Made by a program: the position numbers and the translations under genes
From: Brachionus rotundiformis
Taxonomy: Eukaryota; Rotifera; Eurotatoria; Ploima; Brachionidae
Assembly: GCA_016802295.1 (NCBI GenBank)
Contig: JAESIW010000090.1
Location: forward strand, 186,001 to 250,000
Length of the DNA: 64,000 bases
Direction: 5' to 3'
Notes under the pieces: model-generated
Told to the model about the DNA's origin: nothing
Seen by the model: the letters and a program-made list of their open reading frames with translations, nothing else
The model's database searches: none
Shown here: positions 12,001 through 23,400 of the stretch, one piece after another
How positions within the stretch are numbered: position 1 is the stretch's first letter
How the letters are laid out: each line of letters opens with the position of its first letter

Positions 12001-14132
12001 ACAATAAATAAATATCTTTAATGACAGTGCTAATTCTATTTTTTTGATTGTTAAAATCAAAAAACTTAAAACGTGTAATTTTACGCATATACCAACTATG
12101 GCCAGTGACCAATAGAGATAATATTCTACTTTGTTGAGACTTTTTTTGGCACCATAGGTAGCCAAGACAAAAATGAATTCAACAATTAAAGAAAGGCATA
12201 TCAGCACAAACTGACCATCAGCATTTATCAGTCCATAAAGCTGTATTTCTTGACCATCTGAGTTGTTCAATGATCTATCTAAGCCCATTTTGTTATTGCA
12301 AATTTTCCAATAGATAAAGTGTAAATTAAAACCAAAAAATTACGTATTCAGCAAGTAGAAAGTCAGAAGTGCGCCTATTGGGCATGATCTAATGGATTTA
12401 TTAATAAAACAAAATATTTACTGTACATGCTAATTAGAATAAAAAACAGCAAAGTAAAATATTTGATCAAATTTCAAGCGCTCAATCTTGCTCAAACATT
12501 TTTAGATTTTTATGCGCAACTAATTTTAATCGCATAATTTTTATTCTTTTAACATTTTAAAGCTTTATTTTCAAACTTTTGAAAAATGATTGTAATTTCT
12601 AAAAATGCAATGAAATTTAATTTCTCATCTAAAAATGTTTGAGCAAGATTGAGCGCTTGAAATTTGATCAAAAATTTTACTTTGCTATAAAAAACAAATC
12701 TAAGAGTAAGCTAATTGCTTCCTGGCTAGATTAAAATTTAGCTTTGGTAATTATTCCAATTTTTAATCTGAAAAAGACTTAAATTAATTGGCACAATTTT
12801 AAATGTCCATTTCAACTAGGTTAATATGCTCATGACCATTGAAAATCTTTAACATATGGTACGACTGGACTGATTAGGATTTAAACAAAACTAAAGTATT
12901 AACTAAAGTTTTATATTTTATTGGATCTAACTACTCAGGATTTTGTGAATTTCAGTACAAAAGAACAGAACAAAGTGTAAAAAATTTGAATAACTTTTTT
13001 TCTAAAAGTTTAAAATTAATTCTGTGAATGCAGAATGATGCAACATTCAAAGTTGCATCAACTGTGAAAGTCTGCAAATGAAGTGCAAAATCGCTGCGAA
13101 ATGCACTACACTCGATTATATTGAAATTTAATTTCTGCTGAACTCTGCAAAATTAGCAGACAAAGATATTTGATGCAACTTTGAATGTTGCACCATTCTA
13201 CATTTACAGAATTAGGTTTAAACCTTTGGAAAAAAAGTTATTCAAATTTTTTACCTTTTTTTCTGTTCTTTTTGCCATTTTTTACTGAATTTCACAAAAC
13301 CACTACTCAGAGGGTTTTATAAAGAAACCGAAGCCAAAATTTAAAACTAATCATACCAGTTAACCATCTTATATACCAACTGGTATGATATTGTAATTAA
13401 TAACATCAGCAAAATTTAAATAAAATAAGCGTTGAAATAATATTTATTAAAAATTAAAATTAAAAATATGATTAAGGAGGTTCCATTCCACAAACATCTT
13501 GATGAAGCCACCTCTCGTCATGTTTTTGCCAACTTTAAAAGCCATTTTAATCTGAATTTAAATGTTTTGCTTTAGAATCACTGCGAGGCGACTTTCCATT
13601 AGTCAACATTCACAAACTGAACAATCAATCAATCCTACTAGACGTTAACTGGGAGGGCTTTGAGGCGAGCATCGATGGCTTAAAAGCGCAAACCTTCGAG
13701 CTAAGTGTTAACGATAAACCGTTATACACAGGCCAATCGCGTCAATTTAAACAAGCCCTGTCAGTAGATGCATGTGAGCGGCTGTTGAACGAGAGCGGCT
13801 CTGTTCAAGTACGTCTCAAGTCTACTCTGAACAACAACGTGTATATGGCCCAGCCCGTTTCAATTCCGTTCACATGCTCTGCCTCGCCGCACACTCCAAA
13901 CACAAGCCTGTTGTTTATTTATTCAGCACTGGCAATCCTTTTAACTACATTGACAAGTAATACCTTAATATTTAGACACATAAGCATACACATGTATGAT
14001 CTCTAATCCATTTAAGTATTCGCTGCTAGTATTTGGTGTGTAAACAAATACCGTTCTTCTAGCGATCAGCAGTCATTTACCTCATCCACTTTGTCAATAA
14101 ACAGCTCTTTACAGGTAGCTTTCAAAGCCTAG
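1..14132 (+). CDS. USH2A-like: Usherin-like giant fibronectin III membrane protein (3' part of gene)
   Basis: The coding sequence enters from outside the window. Exons by splice signals and phase: 2-272, 633-3104, 3965-6785, 8370-10127, 10178-10362, 13576-13993 and 14063-14132; together they give about 2664 codons and a stop without a frame break. About 24 consecutive fibronectin III modules are visible, many ending in the usherin-type pattern of a Cys pair in the last strands (for example ACNSAGC, AENSFGQTC). The module at the start of the third exon is interrupted by a Cys-rich insert with repeated CC pairs (about 4075-4400), a feature I associate with usherin. The extreme C-terminus has one hydrophobic segment (after SPHTPNTS) and a short tail. 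In vertebrates usherin sits in the ankle-link complex of hair cells and at the photoreceptor periciliary membrane. The family call rests on the Cys pattern and architecture, not on a search. The laminin-type N-terminus would lie upstream. Confidence 0.75.
273..632 (+). other. Usherin-like intron, no recognisable content
   Basis: Canonical GT donor after 272 and AG acceptor at 631-632 join the frames in phase 1. The 360 bases between are AT-rich and show no open frame or repeat that I recognise. Confidence 0.7.
3228..3514. mobile_element. MITE-like element in usherin intron
   Basis: Inside intron 3105-3964. The left end (3228-3251, aaaatggtcattctcaaa...) and the right end (3491-3514, read in reverse complement) match at about 22 of 24 positions. 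The 287-bp interior is AT-rich and has no coding frame. No clear target duplication was found, so the class is unknown. Confidence 0.4.
7380..7750 (-). mobile_element. Degraded LINE reverse-transcriptase C-terminal fragment
   Basis: Within usherin intron 6786-8369. Read on the minus strand in shifting frames, it yields the end-of-RT motif of RTE/Nimb-like LINEs: ELYRRANSQLT, then a KRRLGHVL-like string, then a block resembling GKRxRGRPxxTW. Stops and frame changes show it is dead. The segment is visibly more GC-rich than the surrounding intron. Confidence 0.4.
7865..8245 (+). mobile_element. LINE C-terminal coding tail plus 3' UTR
   Basis: An open frame of about 100 codons runs from 7865 to a TAA at 8174-8176, unusual in such AT-rich DNA. 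It contains NYGLTDSIK near its end and is followed by GGGGCTTAAACTTTAATT and an (AAATA)n-like tail. The segment at 34055-34545 has the same arrangement: NHGLVDSIK, a stop, GGGACTTAAACTC and AAATAAATAAATA. Two dispersed copies with the same coding end and tail point to a LINE 3' end. The frame can be skipped: splicing 6785 to 8370 keeps the usherin frame. Confidence 0.5.
10565..10618 (-). mobile_element. Solo LINE 3' tail motif
   Basis: On the minus strand it reads AAGGAGCCTTAGCTCGATAC followed by AGATATAC and AAATAAATAAATA. Nearly the same string occurs on the plus strand at 46698-46745. A shared short motif ending in an A-rich repeat is typical of severely 5'-truncated LINE insertions. Confidence 0.35.
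11347..12288 (-). CDS. Nested antisense 7TM receptor, rhodopsin-like orphan GPCR
   Basis: A single uninterrupted exon of 313 codons, antisense inside the largest usherin intron (10363-13575). Seven hydrophobic segments are visible: about residues 27-46, 56-80, 92-117, 135-155, 188-215, 238-262 and 272-292. Helix 3 ends in FLDR, in the place of the DRY motif. After helix 7 comes a basic amphipathic stretch (NKKVRRQFKDLF) typical of helix 8. The N-terminus has an N-glycosylation sequon (NNS at residues 8-10) and no signal peptide. AATAAA occurs on the minus strand just past the stop, near 11290. The ligand is unknown. No stop or frameshift breaks it despite the AT-rich setting, so it is probably functional. 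It could instead belong to an insect- or nematode-like chemoreceptor family, because clear NPxxY and CWxP motifs are absent. Confidence 0.65.
   Translation of the reverse strand: MGLDRSLNNSDGQEIQLYGLINADGQFVLICLSLIVEFIFVLATYGAKKSLNKVEYYLYWSLAIVGICVKLHVLSFLILTIKKIELALSLKIFIYCFNIFTYQYFYILFYFSLYHLSFLDRTNCILKLNTFLTKPVYYFIYLFIVTVIFYAYSFGVTFSFRNDIFVMDSDYYLIKSGWEYGENLNVLYEYIFNSIASILTIIVYNLSCFYLIRRLVIKKSSSSVTQLKHYRKLLKVILKFVLFNILSNLVLNLFILIYSKIIFNSNSIAIYIRIYFTIANLCTYFQNTLLIFINKKVRRQFKDLFNRIVLKFK
12439..12695. mobile_element. Non-autonomous Mutator-like MITE with 9-bp target duplication
   Basis: Element 12448-12686, 239 bp. It begins AGCAAAGTAAAATATTTGAT, and its last roughly 60 bases are the near-perfect reverse complement of its first 60. 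The 9 bases ATAAAAAAC flank it exactly on both sides (12439-12447 and 12687-12695). Long terminal inverted repeats with a 9-bp duplication are characteristic of Mutator-like elements. No coding capacity. It lies in the usherin intron, upstream of the nested receptor's start. Confidence 0.75.
12930..13310. mobile_element. Mutator-like MITE, family 2, copy 1
   Basis: Element 12939-13301, 363 bp, flanked by the exact 9-bp duplication ACTACTCAG (12930-12938 and 13302-13310). The termini GATTTTGTGAATTTCAGT and GGTTTTGTGAAATTCAGT (right end reversed) form inverted repeats, and most of each half is complementary to the other. A second copy lies at 19527-19878. No open frame. Confidence 0.75.
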
Positions 14133-14403
14133 TTAATTAATTAAATTAATTTAAAATAATATTTGTATTTTTTTTTAATTTTATTTTATTAAAAGAATTT
14201 ATTCATGCAAGCAAACAATTCATTTTTGAATCTGGCATCAAATTCAATTAATCATAATCCAGTATTAGAAAAGTCGACAATTTAGTGTAAATAGCTATGG
14301 TTTCCATGGCAACCGAGTTTTTACTTTTAATTTTCAATTTTTACCTAATAAATTAATTCCTAATAAACTTTTTTTTTAATATATATTAATCCATTATCCC
14401 AAT
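14133..14403 (+). promoter_or_regulatory. Promoter region of NACHT-TPR gene
   Basis: The AT-rich space between the probable usherin stop and the next ATG. Its notable feature is the X-box described separately. No obvious TATA box was seen. Confidence 0.4.
14300..14313 (+). promoter_or_regulatory. RFX-type X-box upstream of NACHT-TPR gene
   Basis: GTTTCCATGGCAAC matches the X-box pattern (RYYNCC, spacer AT, GGYRAC), the binding site of RFX factors that drive ciliary genes. It sits about 90 bp before the start codon at 14404, the usual distance in animals. Confidence 0.6.
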
Positions 14404-17400
14404 ATGTTCTCGAACATAAACCCGTATGTGTGCTGTAACCAAGACGAGTTCAGGGAGGAGATAGACTTTTTGCGTGACATTACATTCCCAAAGCTAAAAG
14501 AGAGGCTAATTAGACTAAACGTACACTTTGATCCTGTGCTAATAGACTGGATAGAGTCTAATGAGCTGGTGCGTAGCGGGGGTCTGCTGAGGCTCCTGCT
14601 GACCAGCATCAAAAAAAGCAGTCCTTTTTTCATAGGCCTTGTTGGTCACCAGTACGGACCTTATCTGGCCGAGTCGCAGGCGCACACGCTCCTATCCAGC
14701 GAGTCTTCTTCTCGACTAGAGATGAACTGGCTGGAAAAAAACTACCTAATCGCTGCCCAAACTGGCTTCGGCTCGGTGATCAACGCCAACACGTTCAACG
14801 ATGGTCTACTAGAACACCAGATCAACCAGGCATTGCAAGATACCAAAGCTCATCCGTTTTACAGATTTTATTTCAGACAATTCGAGTACTTCGAGGATAT
14901 GTACTCTCATTTGCCAATTGAGAAGCGAAAAGTTGAGCTTAGAAAACACGAAGCCGAAGACCAGTTATGTGACAAGAAAATAAAAAACTTGAAAATGAAA
15001 TTGGCCAAAAAAGGCCTAATTATAAAATATTATAAATCAATCGAACAGCTAAATGATTTGATATACGATGACTTTATAGATATAATTAGAGGTAAATATT
15101 TACTTATTTGTTTATTCATTGGCTTTGATGAAGGACGTTAGACTTTTTTCCAAATCGCACCGTTGGGTCAATCCTTAAGATATCAAGACAAAATTTTTGT
15201 CACTTATAAAGTACTAAATTTTAGATTTATGTGAGTGAGTTCCATCTCTTTCAGATCTCTCCCAGGAGATCTTAGGTCTTCCTGCATTTCGTTTTTGTTG
15301 AGGGTCCAAAATAGTGAAACTCTAGGAATTCTGACTGTTGCCATTCTAAAAACATTACCAAGCCTCTTAAGCAGTTGCAGACACTCTCCAACATTCGCTT
15401 CCGCACATCAGTGAGTTTTTTCTGGACTACTTTCCTATGAGCTAGTTGACTTCCATACTGGTCATAGACCCCATCATTGTACTATTGGCGCTCCCAAAAT
15501 AAGTTAGGTATTGTGAAATTTGGAACAAAAAACAAAAACAAAATATCAATAACGCTAAAGATAAAGTACTGAAAAAAAAAACATGCTCCGTAAGTTGAAA
15601 GACCTGGTACATCTTTTGTACACAAGTTCTGAATTGTTGAATTTTGCAGACTTATTGCAGAGTTTTGCAGAATCATAATATTGGTGGTACAAAGGATGTA
15701 CCAAGTGCTACAATTCACGGAACATGTTTTGCTCCTTCTGAACTTGAGCTTTGGCATTTTTGATATTTTGTTTTTGTTTTTTGTTCCAAATTTGACAATA
15801 CCAATATGTTAATAATAATAATAATAATAAAAATTGCTACGCTTAAGCGTGAAGTCTGGATTAATCAGACTGTAAGCAATATTAGTCACTTAATATATTA
15901 TCTAGTTTGTTTTTGAATAAGTCAATTGTTTTCGATTCGATTACCTCATTTGTCAGTTTGTTCCAATCGCTAACAACTCTGTTAGTAAAAAAATTATACC
16001 TCGGTAAACAATTTTTTGCAAGTTCTCTTCTTAGTTTGTATCGATTACCTCTTGTATTATATGTACTTACACCTTCCAAATGTTCGCCATGCCAATTTAT
16101 CTCGTCAAGTCCATTCATGAACTTGTACATTTGTATTAGATCTCCGTGTATCCTTCTTGTAGATAGTGTTGTAAGATTCAGCTTTTTGAGTCTTTCTGAA
16201 TAACTTATTAATCAAGTTAGTTAAATTAAGAATGTTAATTAAAGTTTTGAGTCATCTAATTTAGTGTTTATGCACATGACTTTTGTCTTGGCGCCATTAA
16301 GCTTGTTGCTCTTAGTGATTTGGTCAGAAGAACAAGGAGTAAATAAAGATATAAATGTGCTTCCGAATAAGCTTTCAATATAGAAATTTGAGCCCTATTT
16401 ATATTCAAACGCTATCATTCTACAAAAGTGATTAGTAATGCAAAAGTTAAAATTAAATTGAATTTTGCATTGCTTGAGTTGCTGAACTTGAAGTCTAGCT
16501 AAGTCACCTTCTGTTTCTGCTGGCCTAATTAGTCTAAATAAACAAAATAAACTCTTTATCTAATTTAATAAAAATGTCCTTCCAAGTCCAAACAAGACTC
16601 TTAGAACAAGATAAAAAAAAAGCAATTTAAAAGCAAATGTTTAGTTTTTTTAAGTATAAGTTCTGACTTTTTGAAAACGCGGAGCCTGCTCAGGACAGAG
16701 ACATTGGTCTTTAACAAGCTAAGCAATGCTGTGTTCACGGACAATTATGTTAACATGGCCAAATCAGTGGACACATTTTTGAAGCCGCGTCAATTGACCA
16801 GCGTCAGCTTCAAGCTCGAAGGCTCCCAAGAGTTCAAGAACGAAACAGACGAAAACTTTAACATGTACAGCTTTGACGCCGATTTGGAAGACGAAAAAGA
16901 GGACTTCCTGGAAATACTCAAGCTGCGACACCTCAACTTGTCCAGCTCGTTCACCCCGGCGCCGGTCGGCAAGCACAAACAAATATTCGTAATATCAGGC
17001 GCACGTGGTTGCGGCAAAACAACATTCATGGCCAGTTTGTACCAAAAGTACGTCATCAACTGCACATCGGACACTCACGGCGAGCCATTTTGCTTATTTT
17101 ACTTCCTAGAACCACACGACTACCTAATCAACACTCTGGTTAACATTACATCTAAATTAAGAGCCAAGTACTTGAAGAAGGACTCGATGGCAAGTCTTGA
17201 CTCGGAGCTGTTCGACCACAAATCAATTATTGAGCAATTTAATGCCGCGCTGCTCCTCGGACCGGTCAATGTATTCATAGACGGCCTGAGTGAGCTAAAT
17301 GCAAAGACGAGCTTGCCAATAGAGCAGTGGCTGCCGGCCAAAATAGACGACACCGAGTGCAAATTTGTCTTGAGCATGCGCGACTCGAGCGAATTTTACC

Positions 17401-20400
17401 GCGAGTTGTCCAAGCGTAGCGATTGTTTGGCACACAATTTCAGCCTACTTGAGCACACAAATGATTATGATAAATATTTTAGAAAGTATTTGGGCGTACA
17501 AGATGACCAATGTGGCAATGTTTTGTACGCAAAGTATTTGAGTGTGTTCAATGAGTTGAAAACGTGCGAGCATGTGCGCAATCCGCTCTATTTGTGCCTA
17601 ATTGGTCAAGAGCTGTTCTCATTTGACAAAGAGATATTCAAAAATCATCCGGTACACTTGAGCCGATTGAACAGTGTGGCTGGAAGTAGTGTGGACAGCA
17701 ATTTGGTCGAGGGACACGAGATAGTGACGTCCAGGTCGTCGGCCTCCTCGCTGCTCAACAATTCGGTGAACATATTGAACTCGTATTTCGAGGACGTGGC
17801 CACCATTAGGGAAATAATCCAGAAAATACTCAAAAGATATTTGAGAAAAAATAACTGGTCAGCGGACGATAGTGCACCGTTGTCGCTTGATAACCCGGGC
17901 TGGGTCGGCACAACTCTATGCCTAATAGCTTTGTCATTAAATGGTCTTAATAAAGAGTCTATCATGAGGCTGTTGAAACGTGTTGGCTATGTGGAGCACT
18001 TGGGCATTACTGAGATGCATTGGGCCGCGTTTAGGATACAATTTGGAAGCTTTTTGTACGATGGACTCAATGGTGTTATCCAATTTTCTCATGTCTATTT
18101 CAAGGAGGCTGTACAGACCTTGCTATTTGGTAAGTTGGTTAGGTATTTTTACCAGTAATGGACGAGAAAGGTAATGTTGATGAGGGGGGTTTTGATCTTC
18201 GATATTTTGAAGATCACAATCAGATTCGTATAGCAATACAGATTTGACAAAAATACTATAAAGATGTTATTTAGTCCTCAATTGAGGGGATGACAATTTC
18301 CACACATTCCTTAATTTGGAGCGTGCAGTTCTGATATGTAAAGCAGTCGAAGCATTTAAGATTTTCAGAAATTGGAGCATTTAAAGTTTTTTGTTAATGC
18401 AGATAACCTCTGTTTTTCCTGTTCTTATCTCTAGGCCAACATAGCCAGGGTTCAGCTTCTCGGTCTTTTCTCTCATGTGACTGTCCATTTCTATCTATTT
18501 CCCAGAAGATGCCAGTTCGCTGTCCTTCAGTCTTCCGCTGTTCGCTAATCTCCAAATTATCATAAAAAAGCAAAACTATTTATTTGATACACTAGATCTA
18601 AATTTCTTCTCATAGGACGATTTTCAAGACTCATGTTATGATCGAGGTTAGGGATTAAACTAAATAAAAGAAGAATTATAGTTATATGATAATTAGGAAA
18701 GTATGGTATAAGTTTAAAGAAAGATATGATTAAGCAAATATGAGGAAATGAAATAAAAATGTATCAAGAACAGTTTTGGAAAATAAGATTGTAGCTTTTA
18801 GAAAAATTAAGTTGAGTGTGGAAGAAATTCATCAATAGTGAGGTATAGACTACATAATGGAGTTGTAACCTTTCATATTTCTCTAGAGTTAAATAATGAC
18901 TTATACTCATTGATCAATCGTATCACTAGTGGAATTGAATTTTTTTTTAATATATGAAATTACAAGTTATTTTATAATAAGAAAACATGTGAGAATATGA
19001 CAGTGAACTTAAGGTCTGCAGAGTAGAAATGCGCTCCTGAGAAGAGATCAGTTAAAGTTTAGCATAAATAACTGTGCATCCGTAACACTCATTAGATGTA
19101 AATATTTTAATATTTCTTCCAAGTTTCTACCAGAATAAATCAGCTTTATCGCTCTTCTTCGTACTTGTAATGAAAAAAGTAAAAAGCATTAAAAATTTAT
19201 AGTTAAGGTTTAAGTTAAAAATGTCATTCAAGATAAACTTAGATAAAGATTGTAGACAATGAGCGTTGCAATAACGCTGACACTTATTATTAATTTCACT
19301 AAAACATCAAGATTAACAACTTGATAAATTAGTGATTTTCAGGATCATAAATCGTGGTAGCATAAGTTTCCTGTTTAGATTGTCATGGTCTCTATGACAA
19401 AATTTTGTAACTTAAAAACAGATCTAAATTTTAGAATACTTCTTGTAGCAGAGTTTTGAATAACTTGGATCTTACGAACCAAATATTCATTGAACATGGA
19501 CTCAATAAAAATAGTCTAATATTGAAGTTCAGTACAAAAGAACAGAACAAAGTGTAAAAAATTTGAATAACTTTTTTTATAAAAGTTTAAAATTAATTCT
19601 GTGAATGCAGAATGGTGCAACATTCAAAGTTGCATCAACTGTGAAAGTCTGCAAATGAAGTGCAAAATCTCTGCGAAATGCACTACACTCGATTATATTG
19701 AAATTTAATTTCTGCTGAACTCTACAAAATTAGCAGACAAAGATATTTGATGCAACTTTGAATGTTGCACCATTCTACATTTACAGAATTAGGTTTAAAC
19801 CTTTGGAAAAAAAGTTATTCAAATTTTTTACACTTTTTTCTGTTCTTTTTGCCATTTTGTACTGAATTTCACAAAACCCTAATATTGAACCAATAAGTGA
19901 TTTATATATTATTGATAGAGTTTTTTTCTTAAGCCCCATTTGGAGTTTGATAAAAATTTGATTATATTTTATAATGAAAAACACTTTACTCTTATTTCTT
20001 GTACGAGTGCATTAAAACTCAATGATTCATCAAACATGACTGCCAAGAACTTAATATCACTAGCTGCAGACTAACAAAAATAAACTGAATAATAAGTAAA
20101 GACATATCAGGACTTGTGTCTTAACACTTATGACTTTATACTCTAATAAAAACTTTAAAATTTCCACTTATTTTATCTTTTATTGGTAAAGGACCCATAA
20201 TTACCCAAAACGAAAAGTTTTGGATTCAACAAAAGCCATTTTTGTAAAAACAAAGATTTATCTAAAGGATACCTATTTATACCCTCTTGGACGACTTTAT
20301 CTAAATCTGTTTTTATTAGATGGTTTTAGTGTAAATGTTGATCAAAAAAATGAAGAATCTGCAGCGCTATTCAAGCAAAACATAAGTCTTAAGCAAAAAG

Positions 20401-23400
20401 AAATTCACAATTTGTTGATATCAGACATTTTGGAAAATGGTCTTAGCAAGTCTAATTTTGACCTAAGCAGCCGAATAGAGTCGTCAATAGGGCCCAATAG
20501 TGAACAAATATCACAGAATGTGCTCAAATATGTGCACGAGTTGATCCATCACTTGTACATGTCTTTCGACATACGCAACCTACACAAGCTCTTAACTAGC
20601 TACAAGGTGCTGCAGGTGTTCGACTCGCACCGGCTTCACTACCCAAACGAATGGCTTGACTTGTGCAATTTGATGCGTTTGGTCAAGAGTCAGGACGACT
20701 TGCGCGCCAGTTTGATCAAAAATTTGACCAAAAATGTGCCCGGATACGAGTTTGAGTTGACTGGTAGTCATATTGAGCTTAAAGTGTACCAAGATGATCA
20801 AATGGATCTTTTCAGCAAAGCCGAAACAGACCAGGACGAATACTTTCACAAAGAATCAATTGAGCTAAACACTTCTACTGAATGTTTAGTGGACACTTTA
20901 ATAGATAACACTAGCCAAGAGTACACAGACTCGGCTACTCTACTCCTAATCAATCGCTCTCTTATCCTCAATGACATCATGAAATTTGTCAATGACAAGT
21001 ATTTCCTAGAAAATTACGCCTTTTCGATCCTAAACTTTGTCCACGGTATAGTCATCAAGGTAATTTTAATTTACTTAATTAAATCAGGCATCTATTCCAG
21101 ATAAAATAAAATGAAATATCATGGTCTATTAATTCATTAATTTTAATTAAATTAAAAGATAACTTGAAAGAATAAGTAATTGATCATTTAGAGGTCAAAT
21201 TGAAATGTGGGAATTTAATTAATAGTAAGAATATGTTGTAATCCACTTTTGATAAGCCTGTTCCATAGCCAGAATTATAAATGACCGTTTTTGTTCAGGA
21301 AAAAAATGTGTTCCAGTCAGCCAAAATGGCTGAAATTTTATACTCATAAACTAACACCTTTGTTGTTTGAGAAATGGGTGTTTTTAGCTTTCCTAATCTC
21401 TAATACGGGAACAGGCCCAAATCACCCAGGCCCACTTTTGACCTAAAATGTCCTCGAAGGTTTGAATTTTACCAATTTTTTATATACACATATTCTGATG
21501 TGAAATTTAGTGCTGATTAAAAGGAGTCATAGATCATTTCTCTATCATGTTCCGTTCGAAAAATATCTTTAAAAAACCGCCAAAAAAAGACCACATTGTA
21601 AAATTCCAAAAAAATACTGTTTTTTTATTCTTTTTGCTTTGACTTTCTATAGTAACATTGGATAGATGACTAAATAAGCTTTAAATATAAATATTAAATC
21701 TGTGTATGTCACTTTTGGTTTGACCAAGGAGTCATGAATAAACCAAAATTTGGTATCTCATTTTTAGGAATGTATTGAACTAAGTGCTTAAAGTAAAACG
21801 GTCGTTTATTATTGAACACCCGTTAAATGTAAAATATAGATAACTAATTGAATCAATTTTCAGGAATGTCAAAAAGTTAGATTTCTTTCATTTCTGTACA
21901 AAATAGTTGATCATATTGAAACTTACCACCAATTAAACTAATTAAACATTAGTATTTAATACCAATACTTCTACTACATGAATAAAACTTATCGTTTTTT
22001 TCTGAAAATTTCTTAATAAAACAATATTGTCCTTTTTTGTTGATTTCTCTAACAAGTTTGATGATTATTTTCTCTTCTTAGACTCAGACAAGAACTTTAT
22101 GCATAATTTATTCCTTTCACTAATTCTATTATTTATATACCATAGACTGTTCCGAAGAACCATTTTACTCATGGTCAGTATCTTGATAACATAATTAGAG
22201 ATAAATCAAAGAGCGCATTGATATAATTTGTTTGACCAGAACACCAGAAAATTGGATCCAAAGATATGCTATTCCTCGGATAAGGTTAAGTAAATGAGTC
22301 GAAATCCTACTCTTACATGTTCATGTTACCAAATTAGACACAAATTATCTGGCTTTCCTCTCCCATAAATAGATTTAAGAATAAATCATAGACCTGATTT
22401 AACTAGTGTAAAGGCTCCTTTTTTTTATTTTTAATTAAAATGAAAAATTATTAATCAAAAAATAAAATATAAATCTTCTCATATTATACTATGCAAATGT
22501 GTGCTTGAATATGCCAACTTTGCTTCCTGGATTGAATTAATTAAATGCTCTGTTTCATTGAAAACCCTCTTTGCCAAATGGTGGGCATTGTGAAATTTGG
22601 AACAAAAAACAAAAACAAAATATCAAAAATGCCAAAGCTCAAGTTCAGAAGGAGCAAAACATGTTCCGTGAATTGTAGCACTTGGTACATCCTTTGTACC
22701 ACCAATATTATGATTCTGCAAAACTCTGCAATAAGTCTGCAAAATTCAGAATTTTATATTGTGAATTTTGGTACAAAAACAAATTATCAAAAATGCTAAA
22801 GCTTAAGTTCTGAAAAAGTAAACAATTCACGGAACATGTTTTGCTCCTTCTGGACTTGAGCTCTGGCATTTTTGATATTTTGTCTAATATGACAAGATAA
22901 AAGAATTATATTTTTATTTCAATTAATTAAGAATATACCAAGATCTTATAAGATTTTAGATATTAATAGTACCATTGTCCTAATTTTAAATAAACAGAAT
23001 AAATAAAAATTTACCAAACTCATGGGTAAGAAACAAATAATTAAATTGATAAATTTGTATTGTTTATTATCCTATGTATTGTTCCTGTTTTTCAATCAAT
23101 TATTACTTATTATGTGGTCTTGAAAAAAAAAAATAAAATTTTTTTTATATTTTAAATGTTATATAAAAAAATTATATTATCTAAAAAAAATATTTTTATT
23201 ATTCTCAGAGATATCCGCTGAGTGACACCGAGAAGCTGCGCTACACCCATCTATTGGAGCATATGGCAAAAATATGTCTGCAGGTGAACAGCGTCGACTT
23301 GGCCTTAAAATACATCATAAAATGCATTGAGGTGCTACAGGACTTGTTCGAGGTGTTCAACGTTTGCGAATTGGACAGAAAATTCAAGACCAGAATGCAG

